Assembly: GCA_034423115.1 (NCBI GenBank)
Contig: DAOUJD010000063.1
Coordinates: 1 to 64,000 of the forward strand
Length of the DNA stretch: 64,000 bases
From: Bin87 sp034423115
GTDB lineage: Bacteria; Chloroflexota; Dehalococcoidia; Lucifugimonadales; UBA3495
Direction of reading: 5' to 3'
Below the pieces are notes generated by a model, which saw nothing but the letters and a program-made list of their open reading frames with translations, searched no databases and was not told the origin of the DNA. A program made the position numbers and the translations under genes. Shown here piece after piece: positions 58,060 through 64,000 of this stretch (positions are counted from its first letter, which is position 1; each line of letters begins with the position of its first letter).

Positions 58060-58903
58060 TTCTTGGTCCAAACAGTAAGGCGGCCGCGTTCCTGCCCGCT
58101 ATCGCGTCCATTTCCCGGGGACCCAGTCGGGCGGATCTCACGTAATCCAAAACCCGAGTCTGCATCAACAAGGGATAATCGCTACCGAACAGCAACTTGT
58201 CGGCGCCGGCGGTTATCACGCTGGCTTCGATCGCGCTGGCACTGTAGAGGTAAGGCAGCGCCGCCGTATCATACCAAACGTTGGACAGCGCCCCGCCGAC
58301 CTCTGGCATAGCAGCGTAGAAGGGCAGGCCGCCGCCCAGGTGTGCCAGAACGATCCGGTTGTCGGGGAAATGCGACACGAACCGCAGCAGCTTTTCAGGG
58401 GTGGTCGTCCCCTTGCCGGGATAAACGTGCCCCACCGGTTCGGAGGCATGGATCGTGATTGGGGCGGAACGCTCCCGCAGCAGTTCCATGATGGGTTCCA
58501 TGACCGTCCGGTCTGAGATGTCCAATCCCTGGGTGTCAGCGTGCAGTTCCCCTATGCCTACGGCGCCCGCATCCAGGCAACGCCTGGCTTCCGAAACTGC
58601 CGCATCGCCCCAGGCTGGATTCACTGACGCGAACGCGGATATGCGGTCCGGGCGCGAAGTCGCAGCGTCGATAAGATAATCATTCGCTGTTGCCGCGATC
58701 TCTCCGTCGGTCCACCCGAATCCCATGACCACCGTGTGATCAACTCCGGCCCGGTCCATGTCTCTGAGCAACGAATCGACGTCTGCGGTTCGCCCGCCGC
58801 CGTCCGGAAACAGGGCAGCGTAGGTCGCGTCGTGTTTCGACAACTCCTCGTGCCGTCCGATGAAATCGGGGGGCAATATGTGGCAGTGGAAATCGATGAT
58901 CAT
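58052..58903 (-). CDS. Amidohydrolase-family (amidohydro_2) metal-dependent hydrolase
   Basis: 283 residues. MIIDFHCHILPPDFIG gives the N-terminal HxH metal ligands (His6, His8). The core has DRAGVDHTVVMGFGW, RISAFASVNPAWGDAAVSEA, GAVGIGELHADTQG, ITIHASEP (metal histidine), NRIVLAHLGGGLPFY, and KLLFGSDYPLL with the late aspartate. It is of the aminocarboxymuconate-semialdehyde decarboxylase/PF04909 type; the substrate is unknown. ATG 58903 has GAGAGG upstream; an in-frame start at 58993 would reach past the divergent promoter. It is first in an overlapping run with mug, thpR and the alkA-like gene. Confidence 0.87.
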   Translation of the reverse strand: MIIDFHCHILPPDFIGRHEELSKHDATYAALFPDGGGRTADVDSLLRDMDRAGVDHTVVMGFGWTDGEIAATANDYLIDAATSRPDRISAFASVNPAWGDAAVSEARRCLDAGAVGIGELHADTQGLDISDRTVMEPIMELLRERSAPITIHASEPVGHVYPGKGTTTPEKLLRFVSHFPDNRIVLAHLGGGLPFYAAMPEVGGALSNVWYDTAALPYLYSASAIEASVITAGADKLLFGSDYPLLMQTRVLDYVRSARLGPREMDAIAGRNAAALLFGPRND

Positions 58904-58943
58904 GAGATCTGGCCTCTCAGGCAGCCTTCTATCGTACCCGATA

Positions 58944-58972
58944 TGGACACTTGGGGGGGCGGCGAATATAAT
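58944..58972 (+). promoter_or_regulatory. Promoter of the transketolase genes
   Basis: TGGACA (58944-58949), a 17-base spacer, TATAAT (58967-58972). Initiation would be near 58979, which excludes an in-frame start at 58978. Confidence 0.75.
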
Positions 58973-59016
58973 TCTTTTTGCCCTTAATATCATTCTTGTC
59001 GATAGCAGGTGACGCT

Positions 59017-59841
59017 TTGGCTGTAGTGACCCAACCGATGTTGACCGTTGAGGAGATGCGTGCCACCGCTCTCGAATCTCGGCGGGAAATCCTCAATATG
59101 ATTTTCGACGCCGGCAGCGGGCACACCGGCGGTTCCCTGTCTGAAATCGACATCCTGATCGCCCTCTATTTCGGTGTCCTCCGTTACGATCCCGACGATC
59201 CCAAGTGGCCGGGTCGCGACCGGTTCATCCTGAGCAAGGGCCACGCTTCACCGGGTTTCTACGTAACGCTGGCAAGGGCAGGATATTTCGATCCCATCGA
59301 ACTCGGTTCTTTCCGCAAAACCGACGGGCTGCTCCAGGGCCACGCACACCCGATGACCCCCGGCGTCGAGATGAATTCAGGGTCGCTCGGGATGGGGCTT
59401 TCCTTCGCGCTGGGGCATGCGTTGGCCGGCAAGATGGACGGGCGTAACTACCGGGTGTTCGCGCTGCTGGGCGACGGCGAATGCCAGGAAGGCGAGGTCT
59501 GGGAGGCCGCGATGTCGGCCGCGCATCACGGCGCCGACAACCTGACCGCGATAATCGACCGCAACCGGATCCAGAACGACCGGTTCACCGACGAGGTCAT
59601 GACCCTGGAGCCTCTGGCCGACCGCTGGCGGGATTTCGGTTGGAACGTGATGTCATGCGACGGGCACGAACACGCCGACATCCTCCACGCGCTCAACACC
59701 TCCAACCAAAGCGGTCCAACCGTCATCATCGCGGACACCGTGAAGGGCAAAGGTGTGAGCTTCATGGAGAACAATCCGGGTTTCCACGGGCGCGCGCCAA
59801 CCGCTGATGAGTACGACGCAGCGCTGGAGGAGTTGGCCTGA
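59017..59841 (+). CDS. tktA: Transketolase, N-terminal subunit
   Basis: 274 residues, about the first half of a classic transketolase. It binds thiamine diphosphate: GSGHTGGSLSEIDILIALYF (about 28-47), FILSKGHASPGFYVTLA, LLQGHAHPMTPGVEMNSGSLGMGLSFALGHALAGK, and the GDG motif LLGDGECQEGEVWEAAM (about 150-166). TTG 59017 follows AGGTGA at a good distance and lies downstream of the promoter. It overlaps the C-terminal subunit gene by one base (TGATG). Split transketolases are known in archaea and several bacterial phyla. Confidence 0.92.
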   Translation: MAVVTQPMLTVEEMRATALESRREILNMIFDAGSGHTGGSLSEIDILIALYFGVLRYDPDDPKWPGRDRFILSKGHASPGFYVTLARAGYFDPIELGSFRKTDGLLQGHAHPMTPGVEMNSGSLGMGLSFALGHALAGKMDGRNYRVFALLGDGECQEGEVWEAAMSAAHHGADNLTAIIDRNRIQNDRFTDEVMTLEPLADRWRDFGWNVMSCDGHEHADILHALNTSNQSGPTVIIADTVKGKGVSFMENNPGFHGRAPTADEYDAALEELA

Positions 59842-60785
59842 TGACTACCAACCGTCAGTCGGCGGCAACCCGCGAGACCTACGGCCGCACCCTCTTGACC
59901 ATGGCGGAGGAACATCCCGACATAGTGGTGTTGGGCGGTGACCTCAACGTTTCCACCTTTGTCCACCTGTGGCGGGATCAATACCCCGACCGGTTTTTCG
60001 ACTTCGGCCCGGCGGAGCAGAACATCGTTGGCGTAGCCGCCGGATTGGCGGCGGCCGGCAAAATCCCGTTCGTCAGCACCTTCAGCGTCTTCGGAACCGG
60101 ACGACCGTACGATCAGTTGCGGGTCCTGGTATCTCAGCCTTCGCTGAACGTGAAATTGATCTGCACCCACGCCGGCATACTGACGGGTGAGGACGGCATG
60201 TCCGCCCACAGCATCGAGGACCTTTCGCTGATGTGCGCCTTGCCGTCGTTCAGCGTGGTGACGCCGGCCGACGCGCCCGAAACGGAGCAGGTCATACGAT
60301 CCGCGGCAACCACGCAGGGCCCGCTCTACGTTCGGCTGTCCCGGGCGGCGACACCGATCGTTCACGATGACGACTACCAGTTCGGCTTGGGGAAAGCTGA
60401 AGTCATGCGGGCAGGGAACGACGTCAGCATCATCGCGTGCGGCTCGCTGGTCGCTCCCGCCCTTGACGCCGCAGAAAGCCTGGCGGGTCAGGGCGTCCAG
60501 GCCCGGGTCATCAACCTGCATACCCTCGCTCCCGCCGATGAGACCGCAATCATCGCGGCCGCCCAGGAAACCGGAGCCATCGTCTCGGCAGAGGAGCACT
60601 ATGTTCACGGCGGTTTGGGAAGTGTGGTCGCCGGCGTCGTCGCGCGCAACCATCCGGTTCCCGTCGAGATGGTCGCCCTGCATGGGTACACCAGTTCCGG
60701 CCCCGCCAACGAGTTGATGGCCAAGAACGGCCTGAACGCGGAGGGTGTCGAGCAAGCAGCCCTGCGTGCGATCAAGCGCAAGTAA
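59841..60785 (+). CDS. tktB: Transketolase, C-terminal subunit
   Basis: 314 residues covering the pyrimidine-binding and C-terminal domains. SAATRETYGRTLL, VVLGGDLNVST, FFDFGPAEQNIVGVAAGLAAAGK (catalytic glutamate in AEQN, about 58-60), THAGILTGEDGMSAHSIEDL and PLYVRLSRAATPIV. The C-terminal domain ends with SAEEHYVHGGLGSVVAGVV. It completes the enzyme with the 59017 gene and moves two-carbon units between sugar phosphates. Confidence 0.93.
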   Translation: MTTNRQSAATRETYGRTLLTMAEEHPDIVVLGGDLNVSTFVHLWRDQYPDRFFDFGPAEQNIVGVAAGLAAAGKIPFVSTFSVFGTGRPYDQLRVLVSQPSLNVKLICTHAGILTGEDGMSAHSIEDLSLMCALPSFSVVTPADAPETEQVIRSAATTQGPLYVRLSRAATPIVHDDDYQFGLGKAEVMRAGNDVSIIACGSLVAPALDAAESLAGQGVQARVINLHTLAPADETAIIAAAQETGAIVSAEEHYVHGGLGSVVAGVVARNHPVPVEMVALHGYTSSGPANELMAKNGLNAEGVEQAALRAIKRK

Positions 60786-60961
60786 ATCGACCGAGCGAAT
60801 AACCTCTTTCCCACGCGGATTTCACCGCATCGGCGGTGCTTGCGGCTTCGGCGGCGATGGCCGCATGGTTCGGCACGGTACGCCCTATCACACGCTGCCT
60901 AATCGGTTCGGTTTCCATCTCAATGCGGCAGCGGCGGGACACCTCCACACTCTCAGTTTGG

Positions 60962-60991
60962 TTGACACTCTTACGGGCCCGGTGCTAGCAT
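60962..60991 (+). promoter_or_regulatory. Promoter of citrate synthase
   Basis: A perfect TTGACA (60962-60967), an 18-base spacer, TAGCAT (60986-60991). The leader carries AAGGAG eight bases before ATG 61063. Upstream, a small hairpin CACCGC/GCGGTG (about 60823-60838) may end the transketolase transcript. Confidence 0.6.
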
Positions 60992-61062
60992 AATTCGCCG
61001 CCGACACGAATACGTTTCGCCGGTTTTTAACGGGGCTTGACCCCTCACCAAGGAGAACGCTG

Positions 61063-62199
61063 ATGGCCGAACAGCCCGAAATTCATCGCGGTTTGATGAA
61101 CGTCTATATGGACACCACGCAGTCCAGTTTCATCGACGGCGAGATCGGAAAACTGCTCTATCGTGGCTACGACATCCACGATCTGGCCGAAAAGTCCACT
61201 TTCGAAGAGATTATCTACCTGGTTCTGTACGGGGAGTTGCCCGACAGCGCTCAGTTGGCCGAGCTGGATGATTTCCTGCGCGCAAACCGCCGGATACCCA
61301 ACGAGATCATCACGGTTATCGATGCCGTTCAATCCGCGCACCCGATGGACGTGCTCCAGACGGCGATGATCGGCTTGGCTGCCTTTGACCCAGAATCAGA
61401 GGACAACTCCAAGGAAGCCAACGTCCGCAAGGCTCTGCGGCTCACCGCCCAGGCTCCCACCATCGTTACGGCGCACCATAGGATCCGCAACGGCCTGGAG
61501 CCGGTCGCTCCCAACCCGGATCTGAATCATGCCGGCAACTTCCTATACATGCTGTTCAATGAAGTTCCCGACGAGGAGACCATCGCCCTGATGGACGTGG
61601 ATTTCATCCTCCACGCAGAGCACGGGGTCAACGCATCCTCATTCGCGGCCCGCGTTGCCGCGTCCACCAACTCGACGCTGCATGCAGCCGTATCGGGCGC
61701 AGTGGGCACCCTCAAAGGCCCTGCCCATGGCGGCGCCGCCGAGGAAGTGATGAAGATGTCGATGGAAATCGGCAATCCTGAGAACGCCGAGGAATACGCC
61801 CGGCGCAAGTTGGACAACCGCGAACGCATTATGGGTTTCGGCCACCGGGTGTACCGGGCCGAGGATCCGCGCGCCCGTCACCTGCGGGAACGCTCGCAGG
61901 CTCTGGGTGAGAAGCGTGGCGATCCCCGCTGGTTCCAGATCCTCACTCATCTGTCCGAAGACGTCATGGCGCCGTATCGGGACCGGGGAATCTACGTCAA
62001 CGTGGATTTCTACGCGGGCTCGATCTATCACCTGCTGGGGATAGAGTCCGACCTGTTCATACCCATCTTCGCCCTGGGCCGTGTGCCCGGCTGGTCCGCC
62101 CAGTGCATAGAGCAGTACGAGAACAACATCCTGCTGCGCCCACGACTCCTTTACACCGGCCCCATGGACCGCGACTACGTCCCCATAGATCAGCGTTAG
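61063..62199 (+). CDS. gltA: Citrate synthase
   Basis: 378 residues, the short (type I-like) form. Catalytic blocks are LHAEHGVNASSFAARVAAST (about 184-204), LKGPAHGGAAEEVMKM (about 222-237) with its histidine, and GFGHRVYRAEDPRARHLRE (about 258-277) with the third active-site histidine/arginine. FYAGSIYHLLGI and PGWSAQCIEQYENN close the domain. It condenses oxaloacetate and acetyl-CoA; a methylcitrate synthase is possible but no propionate genes are nearby. AAGGAG supports the start. Confidence 0.96.
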   Translation: MAEQPEIHRGLMNVYMDTTQSSFIDGEIGKLLYRGYDIHDLAEKSTFEEIIYLVLYGELPDSAQLAELDDFLRANRRIPNEIITVIDAVQSAHPMDVLQTAMIGLAAFDPESEDNSKEANVRKALRLTAQAPTIVTAHHRIRNGLEPVAPNPDLNHAGNFLYMLFNEVPDEETIALMDVDFILHAEHGVNASSFAARVAASTNSTLHAAVSGAVGTLKGPAHGGAAEEVMKMSMEIGNPENAEEYARRKLDNRERIMGFGHRVYRAEDPRARHLRERSQALGEKRGDPRWFQILTHLSEDVMAPYRDRGIYVNVDFYAGSIYHLLGIESDLFIPIFALGRVPGWSAQCIEQYENNILLRPRLLYTGPMDRDYVPIDQR

Positions 62200-62223
62200 C
62201 ACCGTCGTAATATCTGCCAACGC

Positions 62224-62258
62224 GTAGGGGCGAATAATCATTCGCCCCTACATTTTTT
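62224..62258 (+). terminator. Terminator formed by a widespread GTAGGGGCGAA palindrome
   Basis: A 12-base-pair stem, GTAGGGGCGAAT (62224-62235) with ATTCGCCCCTAC (62240-62251), loop AATC, followed by A and six T (62253-62258). The same palindrome is a very common intergenic repeat in bacteria, so the terminator may be a co-opted mobile repeat. Confidence 0.88.
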
Positions 62259-62273
62259 GCTGTTTTTGCTCGG

Positions 62274-63248
62274 CTACGGGTAAACCTCCAGGTTCCCCAA
62301 ATGCACCTCGGCAACGATCTCCTGCGCATCGCCATGATCATGACCGTCGTGGCTATCGTGCCCGTCCTGGTTGTGTCCCTCCGATGCGGAACCCTGTCCC
62401 ACATCCGGAACGGTAACGGTGACCGTATCTTCGGCTACTCTGCCGTCGTACACCAATTCCCGGTGATCGTTGGTGTTCAATGACACCCTGATTTCGTGGT
62501 CTCCGGGCGGCAGGTTTTCGATGCGATAGCTGGACTCGAACACGCGGCCCAGTTTCTCTCCGTCCACGTAGATGTGGGCGTGCCCCGCGCCGGCCGTGTG
62601 CGCCTGGTCCACCGACTCGGGCGCGAATCGTATTCCTTCCACATCTATCCCAACGTCCACTGCGCCCCGCGCATCGACCTCAGCCGTGATTGAGACGCCG
62701 ACGGGCGCCTCTGACACCAGCGTCTCCGCGGCGGTTCCGTTGTGTCCGTGCTGGCCGGAGTGGTTATCGTCCTCCATCTTTCCGGCAGCGAAAACGTGGA
62801 AGTTGATGCCGAATGCCCCTGCGTTTTCGGCTATGAATTCCAGTTGGCCCGGGTGTTCCGGTGACACCTGAGCCGTCAGGTCGTAACCGTGCAGGTGTAT
62901 TTCTCCATGCTCATCCGCCGTGAACTTGAGGCGCACGGTGTCGCCCTGGGTTACGCGCAGGTCTTCCCGCGTCAGGGTAGTGTCGCGGTTGGCGATGGCC
63001 AGGTTTATCAACCTGGCGTCGTTGCTCGCGGTCGTGCTGTCCGAACCGTTGCTGGTACCGGATTGGGCGTCTTGGTGTTGGGGTTCGCCGGACGCTGCAC
63101 TAGCTGATTCCGCATTGACGGCGGGTGTTGGCGACTTCGGTTGCGAAGCGGTTCCGCACGCGGTGAGTAGCGGCACGGCGACCAGGGCGAGTGATAATGC
63201 CAGCCAAAACACCGGCCGGCGCGATGTTGCGTGATTCAGTCGCATCAC
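62274..63248 (-). CDS. Histidine-rich lipoprotein with cupredoxin-like domain
   Basis: 324 residues. A lipoprotein signal (RRPVFWLALSLALVAVPLL, then LTAC) puts the lipidated cysteine near residue 31. A Ser/Ala/Pro linker follows. Residues about 85-160 (LRVTQGDTVRLKFTADEHGEIHLHGYDL, AFGINFHVFAAG) look like a cupredoxin fold with histidines at copper-ligand-like places. A second beta domain (about 200-290) has HAHIYVDGEKLGRVF, and a His/Asp tail follows (HNQDGHDSHDGHDHGD). It probably binds copper or zinc outside the membrane. It lies downstream of another histidine-rich gene. Confidence 0.78.
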   Translation of the reverse strand: MMRLNHATSRRPVFWLALSLALVAVPLLTACGTASQPKSPTPAVNAESASAASGEPQHQDAQSGTSNGSDSTTASNDARLINLAIANRDTTLTREDLRVTQGDTVRLKFTADEHGEIHLHGYDLTAQVSPEHPGQLEFIAENAGAFGINFHVFAAGKMEDDNHSGQHGHNGTAAETLVSEAPVGVSITAEVDARGAVDVGIDVEGIRFAPESVDQAHTAGAGHAHIYVDGEKLGRVFESSYRIENLPPGDHEIRVSLNTNDHRELVYDGRVAEDTVTVTVPDVGQGSASEGHNQDGHDSHDGHDHGDAQEIVAEVHLGNLEVYP

Positions 63249-63293
63249 GAAAATCCTCCGTTGTGTTGATGACGAAAACGGTTGAGTGAGGAA

Positions 63294-63821
63294 TTACGCG
63301 ATGGGAGGGGGCAGTGGCGGAGCGACGCTGTGTTCTTCCGGTTGCCGCATTGTGTCGGCGAACGGCGCCAGCGGGTTCGACTCTTTCCCGCGTGGCGGCG
63401 CTGGGCGCAACGCTTCGGGCGCGTTGTGCGATGGGGCGTTCAATACAGCGAGCAACAGGCCGACGGTCGGGTCGGTGAGATACACCGTCGTTCCAACGCG
63501 GTATCCGTCGTCTCCAGTCATCAGCGACGCCGTGGGACTGCCGTGGGAATGCGCCGCATTGGTCTCAAGCGCGTGCTGGTGGCTTGCCGCCCTGCCGTCC
63601 AGATAGATGTGGCCGTGCGTATGGGACCGCTCCGCAAAGTGGTGGTCGTCCAATGGCCCGACTATTGGGAGGAACAAAGCAAACAATGCAATCGCCAGGA
63701 GAAACATACGCGCCAACGATGGCAGCTCATACGCTTCAGGCAGCGAATGGCGTTGAATAGCGCGGGCGCGGGGTTTCATAGCCGGAGCGGGTGCGGGCTT
63801 CGTTGACAGCAAATCAAGCAT
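63294..63821 (-). CDS. Histidine-rich membrane-associated protein of unknown function
   Basis: 175 residues. One hydrophobic span, LARMFLLAIALFALFLPIVG (about 36-55), is followed by a histidine-rich outer stretch (DDHHFAERSHTHGHIYL, HQHALETNAAHSHG) and a proline-rich C-terminus. No family is recognised. The histidine clusters and the lipoprotein gene 45 bases downstream suggest shared metal handling. The start is uncertain: ATG 63821 overlaps the divergent promoter, and ATG 63779 would give 161 residues. Confidence 0.62.
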   Translation of the reverse strand: MLDLLSTKPAPAPAMKPRARAIQRHSLPEAYELPSLARMFLLAIALFALFLPIVGPLDDHHFAERSHTHGHIYLDGRAASHQHALETNAAHSHGSPTASLMTGDDGYRVGTTVYLTDPTVGLLLAVLNAPSHNAPEALRPAPPRGKESNPLAPFADTMRQPEEHSVAPPLPPPIA

Positions 63822-63831
63822 AGCAGATAAT
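63803..63831 (+). promoter_or_regulatory. Promoter of the DUF1800 gene
   Basis: A perfect TTGACA (63803-63808), a 17-base spacer, GATAAT (63826-63831). It overlaps the 5' end of the divergent histidine-rich gene. Confidence 0.7.
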
Positions 63832-63870
63832 GTCGGGCGATATATTGAACACTACATAGGAGGCTAAAAG

Positions 63871-64000
63871 ATGGCATCTCAGGACATCGCCTTGATGGCC
63901 CATCTGATGCGCCGTGCCGGTTTCGGGGCATCCCGCGAGGAGTTGGAACGGCGGGCAGCCAATGGCTACGAGGCCACGGTTGAGGAGCTGCTCAACCCCG
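63871..64000 (+). CDS. DUF1800 family protein, N-terminal part (cut by window edge)
   Basis: 43 residues before the window ends. ALMAHLMRRAGFGASREELE is the characteristic start of DUF1800 proteins (H.L.RAGFGA...E), followed by VEELLNP. The family is often paired with a DUF1501 gene, which would lie outside the window. AGGAGG (63858-63863) is seven bases before ATG 63871. Confidence 0.8.
   Translation, partial: MASQDIALMAHLMRRAGFGASREELERRAANGYEATVEELLNP

Overview
The window reads as a moderately GC-rich chromosomal segment of a free-living bacterium, most likely a member of the Chloroflexota (Dehalococcoidia/SAR202-like). This is an inference from gene content: several F420/flavin luciferase-like oxidoreductases, an F420-type split-barrel protein, a split transketolase, tandem oligopeptide ABC transporters, a molybdenum hydroxylase, a translin-family protein and frequent GTG/TTG starts. 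No rRNA or marker tree is available to confirm it.

Layout. 1-350: 3' end of an IS5-like transposase, then a tRNA-Arg(TCT) with its own promoter. 376-1401: luciferase-like oxidoreductase, followed by a repeat-bearing gap. 1910-4957: glmR(yvcK)-glmS, amino-sugar control. 5160-10478: co-directional run of a trehalose-synthase-like glycosyltransferase, a phosphonoacetate-hydrolase-like phosphohydrolase, thrB, lysC and a family 2 glycosyltransferase. 10645-11607: TPR protein with an acidic tail. 11625-17430 (minus): polA, a CitE-like lyase, folB and a two-domain SagB-type oxidoreductase. 17612-20995 (plus): two FmdB-type zinc-ribbon genes separated by two tiny membrane-protein genes, a thiE with an extended N-terminus, a translin/TRAX-like gene and a DUF2071 gene. 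21087-22720: a two-gene unit whose second gene is a UGSC-type selenoprotein read through an in-frame TGA, with a SECIS-like hairpin. 22748-24544: membrane-anchored PQQ-type beta-propeller. 24644-35129 (minus): an eight-gene oligopeptide ABC transporter locus A-B-C-A-B-C-D-F. 35593-36435: second luciferase-like oxidoreductase. 36699-41979: GYD protein, thiD, a type-2-like ileS with an altered HIGH motif, and mutM. 41980-43018: non-coding, repeat-bearing gap. 43019-45109: a three-domain fusion (DapA-like aldolase, MfnB-like furan synthase, TusA-like domain). 45298-49120: three-subunit molybdenum hydroxylase. 49193-52212 (minus): F420-type split-barrel protein and sbcC. 52285-54181: ABC exporter pair. 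54269-55967: two small membrane proteins, then ffh. 55981-58903 (minus): overlapping repair/RNA genes (amidohydrolase, mug, thpR, alkA-like). 59017-60785: split transketolase. 61063-62199: citrate synthase. 62274-63821 (minus): two histidine-rich envelope proteins. 63871-end: start of a DUF1800 gene.

The points most worth following up are the selenoprotein that a standard gene caller splits at TGA, the DapA-MfnB-TusA fusion beside a molybdenum hydroxylase, the bacterial translin/TRAX-like protein with a conserved ExxE pair, and the isoleucyl-tRNA synthetase whose HIGH signature reads GIHH.
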